Part shown: in pieces, positions 9,962-17,986 of the stretch
How the letters are laid out: every line of letters begins with the position of its first letter
How positions within the stretch are numbered: the first letter of the stretch is position 1
Assembly: GCA_027578815.1 (NCBI GenBank)
Contig: JANBTH010000023.1
Coordinates: 1 to 55,810 of the forward strand
Direction of reading: 5' to 3'
Length of the DNA stretch: 55,810 nt
Source: Coemansia sp. RSA 1804
Taxonomy: Eukaryota > Kickxellomycota > Kickxellomycetes > Kickxellales > Kickxellaceae
Position numbers and translations under genes: made by a program
The notes under the pieces: model-generated
The model's database searches: none
Told to the model about the DNA's origin: nothing
Seen by the model: only the letters and a program-made list of their open reading frames with translations

Positions 9962-12391
9962 CTACTTTTTCCTTTGGGAGACGCGTGTAATAGGAAGAAT
10001 AATTGGATTTGGCTGGATTTCCGAATTATCGTGCACCAACTCGACATACCGCGGCAACCCATCAACGTAGATTAACGTTGTGGAGAGCTTTGACGTGCTA
10101 GCAGGAGCGGTGTTCGCAGGTTCCGGCGCCTGTGACTGGTATACATGTTGCTGTTGATGTTGCTGGCCTAGGGCTGTGCTGGTTACCGGCGAGTGCTGGA
10201 AAAACGACAGGCTCTGAGGCAACATTTGGGATAGAATACTGCCACTCTGACTCCCTGTGGCCTGTGTTGTTGTTGTTGCTGTTGTTGCTGTTGCTGTTGT
10301 TGTTGTTGTTGTTGGCACCGGCTCAAACCTGCTGTCGGACTGGAGATTAGATGGCATTTTAAATGTAAACGGCATAGGCGGAGACTGGAACAACCCCTGG
10401 AGGCCGTTGGAGGCATCCTGGTAGGGGCTTGAATTCTTTGAACTTGCGTCGTTTATCATAAAGTTGTTATCAGAAGAAGATCTAGACAAATCGGGCGGAG
10501 ACTGGAACTGTCTAAAGGCCCCGTGAATGGGCTGCTGATGTTCTTGCGCATAGTTATTTTTTATGTAAATAGAATTACCTACACCTGTTGTTGGTGTCAT
10601 TGGCAGCGGAACAACGTTATTCGGCTGTATCTGATGTACATTGTTATCAAAAGATAACCCAAAGGGGAAATCGGTGTTGGGTTGCTGAGGGAACGAAAAG
10701 TCTGTTGTTGTTGCTGCTGGGTTTTGCAGACCGTTTTTTTCGTTAACCTGACCAACGCTGATGCTGTTGTTTCCAGAACTGTTCATTGATAGGTTAATGA
10801 TAGCATCTAAAAGCTCGGTGGGTGCCGGGCTGTTTTTACCCAAGCTGGCATCGTTTGCACCGGGCAAGGACTGCTGTCTTGAGATGCCCTTGTTTATAGC
10901 AGACATATCTATTGATTGTCCATCGGCGTTGATAAACTGGGTAAAATACTCGTCATCGTATTGCTGGGGCTTTTCGGCTGCATCGTTTCCAGCAAACAAG
11001 CTCTTTGCAAAAGCAGACATGTTTCCAAGAGACGAAAAGTCAAACATCGAGCCTTGAGCGGATGCCGCTTCTGCAGGCGGGTAATTAAGGCTGCTTCTCT
11101 TGTCGTCATTCTGTGTGCTTTCCCATGATCCCAGCTTGTTGTTGCCTATGCTGCCTGGAAGGTAGAATGCAGTATGCGACTTTGTTCTTTTCACATTAAA
11201 GGCCTCGTTATTGTCGGCCTCCAGAAGCTCAGCACCTCGTTTGTCCTCATTTCTGTAGTGCTGGCTTCCAAAGCTCTCGGATGCATCCTCGGTTATGGTG
11301 GCTGAGAACGCCGACATGGGAATGGGCGTGACAATAGGCTGCACAGCAATGCTCAGCTTAGAGACATTGGCCATTTGCTTTTTGCTTTCCTTGTCGCTGG
11401 ATGCAACGCTAGCGCTTCTGTTTGTGGTTGTGAGCGGGCCCTTGGAAATACGCGTAATCTCTCCAACCAGCTTGTGAAGGTATATTTTCACCAATCCACC
11501 TGTGTTTTCAAACGAAATATTTACACTGTCAGCCGCAATATCCCCTCTCTCCGCAAGCTCCTTTACATAGTTTTTAGCCAGATTTACAGCGCACACGTCA
11601 AGGTAGCTGACCATCTCCTTACCGTGACGACGAATCATTGCGCGTATCCATCTCTCGGGCTCAGAGTTGTCTTCCATATCGCTGGAAATCGGTGGCAGGT
11701 TTGCCAGCTCCTCGGGTGTAGGAATAGAGTTGGTTTCATCGTTCCAGTAGATGTACCTGCACACCGCGTATTTTCTCAGCGCCTTAATGGCAGCGAGGTT
11801 TTTCTTCTCAATGTTGGTGCGGTTGATTGGCTCCTTGCGCACACGGAGCTCCTCGGCATTTGTGCGCTTAGAGCCCCTGGTGGCCTGGTTCTTGATTAGG
11901 TAGCCAACCTCGTGCAGCGACTTGAATGGCACGGACCAGCGCGATCTGGTGTTGATGTGCTTGGTGTTTATTTGCCTCACAGAGTGCTTGCTTCCAGCAG
12001 CATGCTGCAGCTCTCTCAGCAGGTTGAACCAGCGCTTGACATCCTTGTTTGGATTAGACGCATTGGTTATCTCGAGGTGCTGGATAATCCTCTTGTTCTT
12101 TTCGTCATCATCCAATGGCTCGTCTAGACTCTCAAACTCAACCTCCAAGCCCTCTACCTCGCGAATATCGCGGATGTCCAGGTAGCGGTGCTCGAGCTGC
12201 AAGACGCCGTTGATAAACCAGGTGTACTTTGACAAGACCCAGTGGAAATTGTCGGCATTGTCAGACGTCCAATTGTTGCGCTCATTGGTGGTGTCGGCAT
12301 CATCGGCCTCACCGATGCGTTGGTCGGCAGATGGTGGTGGGTCACCGCTTTCCTTAGTAGTTACTACTTGGGTTCTTGCTCTCTTTGACAT
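9962..12391 (-). CDS. Uncharacterised 809-residue protein with conserved-looking N-terminal half and low-complexity C-terminal half
   Basis: I do not recognise this protein. The N-terminal half (about residues 40-325) is compositionally normal, rich in charged and aromatic residues and probably folded: it has a WVLSKYTWFINGVLQLEHRYL segment, a basic NTRSRWSVPFKSLHEVGYLIK segment and a helical PERWIRAMIRRHGKEMVSYLDVCAV segment. From about residue 330 onward it becomes Ser/Thr/Asn/Gln-rich, with short FDFS, FTQFIN and FPFGLSF islands spaced like activation or interaction motifs, then Thr/Ala runs, a Gln/His patch and a final basic tail RVSQRKK. No membrane segments or signal peptide. The layout would suit a nuclear regulatory protein, which is only inference. 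The ATG at 12391 opens a Lys/Arg-rich start. Composition is intermediate between the GC-rich and AT-rich genes here. Confidence 0.75.
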   Translation of the reverse strand: MSKRARTQVVTTKESGDPPPSADQRIGEADDADTTNERNNWTSDNADNFHWVLSKYTWFINGVLQLEHRYLDIRDIREVEGLEVEFESLDEPLDDDEKNKRIIQHLEITNASNPNKDVKRWFNLLRELQHAAGSKHSVRQINTKHINTRSRWSVPFKSLHEVGYLIKNQATRGSKRTNAEELRVRKEPINRTNIEKKNLAAIKALRKYAVCRYIYWNDETNSIPTPEELANLPPISSDMEDNSEPERWIRAMIRRHGKEMVSYLDVCAVNLAKNYVKELAERGDIAADSVNISFENTGGLVKIYLHKLVGEITRISKGPLTTTNRSASVASSDKESKKQMANVSKLSIAVQPIVTPIPMSAFSATITEDASESFGSQHYRNEDKRGAELLEADNNEAFNVKRTKSHTAFYLPGSIGNNKLGSWESTQNDDKRSSLNYPPAEAASAQGSMFDFSSLGNMSAFAKSLFAGNDAAEKPQQYDDEYFTQFINADGQSIDMSAINKGISRQQSLPGANDASLGKNSPAPTELLDAIINLSMNSSGNNSISVGQVNEKNGLQNPAATTTDFSFPQQPNTDFPFGLSFDNNVHQIQPNNVVPLPMTPTTGVGNSIYIKNNYAQEHQQPIHGAFRQFQSPPDLSRSSSDNNFMINDASSKNSSPYQDASNGLQGLFQSPPMPFTFKMPSNLQSDSRFEPVPTTTTTTATATTATTTTQATGSQSGSILSQMLPQSLSFFQHSPVTSTALGQQHQQQHVYQSQAPEPANTAPASTSKLSTTLIYVDGLPRYVELVHDNSEIQPNPIILPITRVSQRKK
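10264..10312 (-). repeat. Trinucleotide microsatellite (GTT/GCT) within coding sequence
   Basis: An imperfect trinucleotide run encodes a Thr/Ala tract in the 809-residue protein; the same DNA would read as poly-Gln or poly-Leu in other frames. Confidence 0.85.
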
Positions 12392-14251
12392 TTAAGCTTT
12401 TTTTCAATGCAGAATAAAATTGAAAGAATGGAGTGGGAGAGTGGGTGGCGAAGAGAATATTATATATTTTCTTTGTCTTTAATTCTTTACTTCTTTCTTG
12501 TCTTGTCTTTGAAGAAAGATGGGTGTATAATTGCCAAAGTTAATAAGTGGATTAAGCTTTTGCTTCAATAATTTCTCTACCTGTTTCGTGGTGGAGATGT
12601 TCGTTGTATAGGTTTCTTTGCAAAAATGTTATTGTGGAAAAACAATAAAGTAAAAAAGCTGGAAAGATGAAATAAAAACCAATTAATGTAAGATAAAGAG
12701 CAAGAAAAAGAAAATTGGCAGGGGAAAAGGAAAAATGAAAATTGCAAGTTTCCATAAACGTCTTTTTTAGCGGTTAGTCGGTTCTCACATCTGTCACATT
12801 TTTTACTTTTTTAGTATATTATTTGTTTTGTTCAACGCATCCGTAGAGGTATAGAGCAATTGGGGGCGAAAAAAAGAGAGAAAAAAAGTAGGGGGTAGAC
12901 AAATTATTGAAAAAAGGGAGGAAGAGGTGGTGGACAAAACATATCCTATTATTCATGTGGTTGGGGTGGGATGTTGGATTTAAAGTCTTGCTGTGGATAT
13001 CAGCTTTTATTTGCTTTATATTATCCTGAAATTTTACCACTAGTTTCTAGTGTAATCCATGGTTTTCGTTTCTAGAAGTAGGTCTTCTAGTTTGCCTCAA
13101 ACATTCCATTTATACTCCCCATCTATTTAGTATACCCAACATGACGCAGTTGTTGAGCTCAAGCTCTCCAAAATCAGTGTGCTGGTTTTATTTGCCAAAG
13201 TTTGCAAATTCAAACACTTTCTTTTTGTAAAGAGAAGCGGATTTATATGCAGCCTCATCAAATTGCAATTTCTAATTATGGCCTCGTACACCAGGAAGAT
13301 AAAGAAACTTTAAGGATATGCTATTTGGTTTTGTTCTAGTATGCTAAATCCAAGCTTATTTCAAATTAATGAAATTGCTAGTGGATAATTGATTTAATAT
13401 CCGCCAGCTGATACGAGACTGTTATTTTTGAGGAGACGAGGAGAGTGGTAGCAGTGTGTGTATGCAGGAATGTTATTGTATTGGTTGGGGAGGATTGCGT
13501 AATTCATTATTTCAGAGTGGATGAAAATAAAGCGCTCATTTATTTCTATATAAAATGAAAAAGAGAAAGGAAAATTCCTTTGCTAACATGGACATGTGGA
13601 TTTTTTTGGTCACTTGTTTTGGATTCCATGTGAGAAATGCTGCAGCTTTTAATCTTGATATCGGGGTTTCTATCGTTGTGCAAACAAGAAAACCACAGGT
13701 TTCTTTTTTCATTTTCTGCTATACCATACCAAATGTTGAGCAAGCAAATGTCTTGGACGTTGGCATGAAAAAGGAAGAAAAAGCAGAACAAGGCCGAAGG
13801 TGGTAGAATGTTTAGATTAACGATGCTGATTAGATTTAGAATGGAGAAAGGGAAAAAATGAAATGAAAAAAGTGATCATTTGTGAGCAAATCACAACATC
13901 CCAAACGCTTGCTCACGCCCTCAATGAGGGATTTGTTAGCATTACCTTTTTTGTTTTTAACGTATAGAAAGGAGGGGATAGCAAACGATTTCCTTCGTTG
14001 GGGAAGGAGAAGCAAAAAAAACAAGCAAAAGATGAGTTTTAACGATAAGGTTTCTTTTCTTCTCATCTTTGCTTTGTTTCATGTTTTTTTCTCAATTAAT
14101 ACGCGCTTGATATTTCCCTATTTCTAACACATGTACGAGTAGTTTCTATTCCCTTATTTTACATTAGCTCTGGGCCCAAGAGGTGTATTATCTGTATTTT
14201 TATCGACACGACCATAGAGCAAGACCAAGGTGTCGGGTAGGGAAAGAGACG
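12392..14251. other. AT-rich divergent intergenic region
   Basis: About 1.9 kb between the - strand 809-residue gene and the + strand aminodeoxychorismate synthase gene, so it holds both promoters. Only short, low-complexity open frames occur; one of 83 codons from an ATG at 13555 is not convincing. No RNA gene or repeat recognised. Confidence 0.5.
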
Positions 14252-16882
14252 ATGCCATTTGTCGGAGAGAGCGACAGCCGCAGCAGCAATAGCAGCAGCA
14301 ATGGCGTGCAGCCACGAACGCTGGTGGTGGACAACTACGACTCGTATACATTTAACCTGCTACAGCTACTCCTTCAACAGAACCAACAACAAAGAACGGA
14401 AGCCAGCAACGTGGTTACAATCCGCAATGACCAGTACCCGTGGCCAACGGTACGAAATGAGATCCTCCCACACATCGACAACATTGTGATATCGCCGGGT
14501 CCGGGGACGCCGGGGCGGGCGGGTGATTTTGGGATCTGCGATGATCTGATCCGGCATGCTGCGGAGAGCGGGATCCCGCTGCTGGGCGTTTGTCTGGGCC
14601 ACCAGGGCATCGCGCGGGTCTACGGCGCGCGTATCGAGCAGTGCGCGGTGCCAGTGCACGGCCAGACCACGCAGGTCGAGCATTCGAGCAGTGGCGAAGA
14701 AGGCCAGTGTATCTTTGCCGGCGTCCCCTCTGCATTCACCGCAGTGCGGTACCATTCGTTGGCGGTGAGCGATGCCGGGTTTCCTCACAATCAGCTGCAA
14801 GTGCTTGCGCGCGCAACGGGCACGGTGGCAACGATGCGAAGCGAAGGGCGGATTGAGCAGACTGGTACGAGCGAAATCATGGCGATCAGACATAGGAGGC
14901 TTCCGATCTTTGGCGTCCAGTTCCACCCTGAATCAATAGCCAGCGACCATGGGGCGCGGATCCTGGCCAACTTTACTGCCATTACGCAGGCGGCCATAGC
15001 AAAACGGCCTCTGTTTGCTGCCGTTACTAAGGGCATTCCAAGGAGCGTTGCCGAGATGTCCATCATTAGCGGTACCCATCCCACAGACAGATGCGCCAAC
15101 TATTCTAATACAGACAGGCCGTATTCGTTGGTAACAGCAGCGGTTGAGCTGCACGACGTGGCAGAGACTGACGATAGAAGTGAGGTGGACGGAATAGGCC
15201 GCCAGCTGCAGCAACACCTGTATGGCGACGACCCGATGCCCATCTGGCTGGACAGCGCCAAACGAGGCGACGCACACAGCTGCCAATCGGTGCTGGCATC
15301 GGCAGCCAGCGCACAGGGCGCAACCGTGCGTTACAGTCTGCAAACAAAGCAAGTCACGGTTCTGCGGTTCTTTGCAGAACAATCTCCAGGACATCCAGAG
15401 GTGCTTGCCACGCATGCGGTGGATACGACGTTCTGGGAGTGGATGCAGCAAACAGTCGATTCCACGCGTGTTGCGGAGCCTCCGGTACCGGGGTTCCGGT
15501 GCGGATGGATCGGGTACTTTGCGTACGAGATGAAGACAGAGTCTGCAGCTGGCGGCGGACTAGCTCACAGAGACAGAGGTAGAACCGATTGTAGAATGGC
15601 GCTTCCGGATGCGCAGCTCTCGTTCGTGGACCGGTGTGTGGTGGTAGACCATGCGCACAGCCCGCCCAAAGCGCACGTATTTGCAGTCGTCTCGAAGGAA
15701 GAAGCAGGGCAACCATCCGCCAGCAACAAAGACAGCCGCTGGATTGACACCCTGGGATGCGCAAGCAAGGAGGAGGCAGACAAGTGGGTTGGCGAGACGG
15801 TGGAGAGAATAGAGAAATGGCGCGAGATGGCGGCAACGAGTAATCGCAACCACAGGCAGGCGGAGGAAACGGATACGGAGACCCGAATGGCAGCCGCCAA
15901 CACGCTGACTGTTCCACTGCAGCCAGCGCTGCCTCGCAAGGAGTACATTGCAGCAATCGGGCGGGCCAAGGAGTACATTTCACAGGGCGAGACGTACGAG
16001 ATGTGTCTGACAAACCAGTTCCGAATTGCACTTCCGTCGCGGGCTCACATTCGCAGCGCCCGCGATGCCTTGCGCCTCTACACGGCGATGCGGACGGCAA
16101 ACCCGGCGCCGTACGGGGCGCTCCTCTGGTACCCCGATATCTGCGCTGGTGTTGCGTCGTGCAGTCCCGAGAGATTTCTCCGGATTGCAGCTGAAGCTGA
16201 AGCTGATGCTGATACTGGCGGCACATACGGCAAAAGCAGAAGGCGCGTGGTGGAGATGAAGCCGATCAAAGGGACGGCCCGACGTCCTGCGTGGCCCTTG
16301 CCAGGCAACAGCACCGGCAATATGGAGGAGTGGCGCGCACTGGACGCGCAGTGCGCGAGAACGCTGCGCGAGAGCATCAAGGAGCGCGCCGAGAACTTGA
16401 TGAGTGTTGATCTGATCCGACACGACCTCAACGCGATCACCGGTGGACGGGTGCGAGTGCCGCGGCTAATGGGAATCGAGAGCTACAAGCACGTGCACCA
16501 GATGGTCACAACGGTGGAGGCGCGGCTAAGCGCAGGCGGAGTTGGCGACGTAGCAACGCTTGCGCAGTGCTTTCCGCCCGGATCGATGACCGGGGCGCCC
16601 AAGATCCGCACCATGCGACTGCTGGAAGACGATCTGGAGAACAGTGCGCCGCGCGGCGTGTACTCCGGGTGTCTGGGCTACTTCTCCGCCAACTCCGGCC
16701 ACGCCGACTGGAGCGTGGTAATCCGCACCGCTGTCATCGACTCTCCCGACGAGCTGTCGGTGGGCGCCGGCGGCGCGCTGACGATTCTGTCTAATCCTGA
16801 CGACGAGTGGGCCGAGGTCGAAACGAAGCTGTGCTCTGTTCTGCCGGCCATCCAGCAGCATGTGCATTCGAGTCTAGAGTAA
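14252..16882 (+). CDS. ABZ1: Aminodeoxychorismate synthase, fused PabA-PabB type
   Basis: A bifunctional 876-residue enzyme of p-aminobenzoate and folate synthesis that makes 4-amino-4-deoxychorismate from chorismate and glutamine. The N-terminal class I glutamine amidotransferase has DNYDSYTFNL, VISPGPGTPGR, the nucleophile C114 in GVCLGHQG, and H225/E227 in FHPES. The C-terminal chorismate-binding half has ALPRKEYIAAI, GETYEMCLTNQF, ERAENLMSVDLIRHDLN and PPGSMTGAPKIRTM. The PIKGT motif at 671-675, with Lys673, marks aminodeoxychorismate synthase; anthranilate synthase has PIAGT. Fungal Abz1 is typically about 790 residues, so there is extra linker, mainly the Glu/Arg-rich part around residues 490-550. 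The ATG at 14252 is chosen because the preceding 23 in-frame codons from 14183 have no family character and the amidotransferase begins shortly after. Intronless. Named by analogy with yeast ABZ1. Confidence 0.95.
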   Translation: MPFVGESDSRSSNSSSNGVQPRTLVVDNYDSYTFNLLQLLLQQNQQQRTEASNVVTIRNDQYPWPTVRNEILPHIDNIVISPGPGTPGRAGDFGICDDLIRHAAESGIPLLGVCLGHQGIARVYGARIEQCAVPVHGQTTQVEHSSSGEEGQCIFAGVPSAFTAVRYHSLAVSDAGFPHNQLQVLARATGTVATMRSEGRIEQTGTSEIMAIRHRRLPIFGVQFHPESIASDHGARILANFTAITQAAIAKRPLFAAVTKGIPRSVAEMSIISGTHPTDRCANYSNTDRPYSLVTAAVELHDVAETDDRSEVDGIGRQLQQHLYGDDPMPIWLDSAKRGDAHSCQSVLASAASAQGATVRYSLQTKQVTVLRFFAEQSPGHPEVLATHAVDTTFWEWMQQTVDSTRVAEPPVPGFRCGWIGYFAYEMKTESAAGGGLAHRDRGRTDCRMALPDAQLSFVDRCVVVDHAHSPPKAHVFAVVSKEEAGQPSASNKDSRWIDTLGCASKEEADKWVGETVERIEKWREMAATSNRNHRQAEETDTETRMAAANTLTVPLQPALPRKEYIAAIGRAKEYISQGETYEMCLTNQFRIALPSRAHIRSARDALRLYTAMRTANPAPYGALLWYPDICAGVASCSPERFLRIAAEAEADADTGGTYGKSRRRVVEMKPIKGTARRPAWPLPGNSTGNMEEWRALDAQCARTLRESIKERAENLMSVDLIRHDLNAITGGRVRVPRLMGIESYKHVHQMVTTVEARLSAGGVGDVATLAQCFPPGSMTGAPKIRTMRLLEDDLENSAPRGVYSGCLGYFSANSGHADWSVVIRTAVIDSPDELSVGAGGALTILSNPDDEWAEVETKLCSVLPAIQQHVHSSLE

Positions 16883-17407
16883 GCACATAGTTTTTTTTGC
16901 AAGGATGTCCGTCTGGAGGGGCATGGATCCGGTAATCGTTAGCTTCTGCAACCGATTGCAATCTTCATATTCACCATGTCTATATTTCTGGATTCATGCA
17001 TAACATGTATTTATTACGATTTGCATCCGACCTGGATGGCAATTGAGAATGCAAAACAATAATAAGCTTAACTGACTTTCATTAAGGAGGTAATAATGTA
17101 TTTATTTATGATGTCTTTATATAGGTGAAAATGTTGGGTTTCCATACAAACAGATAATATAAGCAAAATCTAGCGACGTGAGCATTTCTGGATCGAGCAA
17201 TAAATAACGAATAAATTTTTATTGCTAATATATGTGCATTCTTTGTAACGTGTCTGCCGTTGTAAAATTCAGCAGTCCATTTGTTTCTCTCCTTGATATG
17301 ACTGCAAAATTGGAAAACATTGATTATTATAAGCAATATTTAATTTCTATAGATGAAATGCAATCTTTTTTGCCATGTCCGTCGCGACTAGTTGACCCTT
17401 TTGTATA
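16883..17407. other. AT-rich spacer, nothing recognised
   Basis: Downstream region of the aminodeoxychorismate synthase gene, containing AATAA-type polyadenylation-like sequences. No gene, repeat or RNA recognised. Confidence 0.45.
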
Positions 17408-17533
17408 TCAATCGTCGTCCGAATCAACCCCATGGACAAGGAACAGATGAGTAGCGTAGGACCCATACGAAGTGAATGGGTTGCCGCAGATGTCGCATGT
17501 GTGTTCGTAAGTGGGAGAAGGAATGGGCGTCAT
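17408..17533 (-). CDS. Very small C2H2 zinc-finger protein or terminal zinc-finger exon
   Basis: A 41-codon ATG-to-stop frame encodes essentially one zinc finger: C-x2-C-x12-H-x4-H, with C13, C16, H29 and H34, hydrophobic and aromatic core positions in between (F20, Y23, Y26, L30) and an acidic end VDSDDD. The ligand spacing is exactly that of classical C2H2 fingers and is unlikely by chance in such a short frame. The surrounding DNA is AT-rich while this segment is not, which also suggests selection. It could be a free mini-protein or the last exon of a larger spliced gene: an AG (AATAG) sits 12 bases upstream of the ATG and the frame stays open back to it. No start context or upstream exon could be settled. 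Confidence 0.5.
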   Translation of the reverse strand: MTPIPSPTYEHTCDICGNPFTSYGSYATHLFLVHGVDSDDD

Positions 17534-17986
17534 CGCAATTAAGGCTATTTAATCTTAAGTACTTGAGAAGATGAATGAAAAAAGGGAATGTTTTGGCTGC
17601 GAGTTGTATTTACTGCTAACTTGGAGCTAATGAGCAAGTAATGCTTTTCTTTGGAACTTTTTATAAGAGGTAAAAGAAAACCGAGTGTGTGGGGGGGGGG
17701 TGATGAGTAAGAAAGAAAGGTATTTAAATGGCCCGTCTTTGCAATTGTGCCATTGTATACGCCCTGCTACACAGCGTTCTTGCAAAATGTCTAACGAACA
17801 AAGGAATAAACGAAGAATAAAAGGGAGAAACAAGAATTCTGACTGTGCTCACACAATAAAAATCATGAATAAATCAAGCAAGCTTCCCCCTCTGTCTCGA
17901 CGAATAATGAAGGAAGAGAAAAACAATGGAAAAGTCTATTATTGCTGTTATTACGATAAAACAAAACAAACAAACTAGAGAAAGGC
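17534..17986. other. Spacer between zinc-finger ORF and App1-like gene
   Basis: Contains a G-run at about 17692-17700 and AT-rich filler. It holds the 3' end of the App1-like gene and the upstream region of the zinc-finger frame (both - strand). Nothing else recognised. Confidence 0.45.

Noticed and set aside
13555..13806. 83-codon ATG frame with a signal-peptide-like stretch
   Set aside because: AT-rich, low-complexity context, and a similar frame is open on the other strand; chance explains it.
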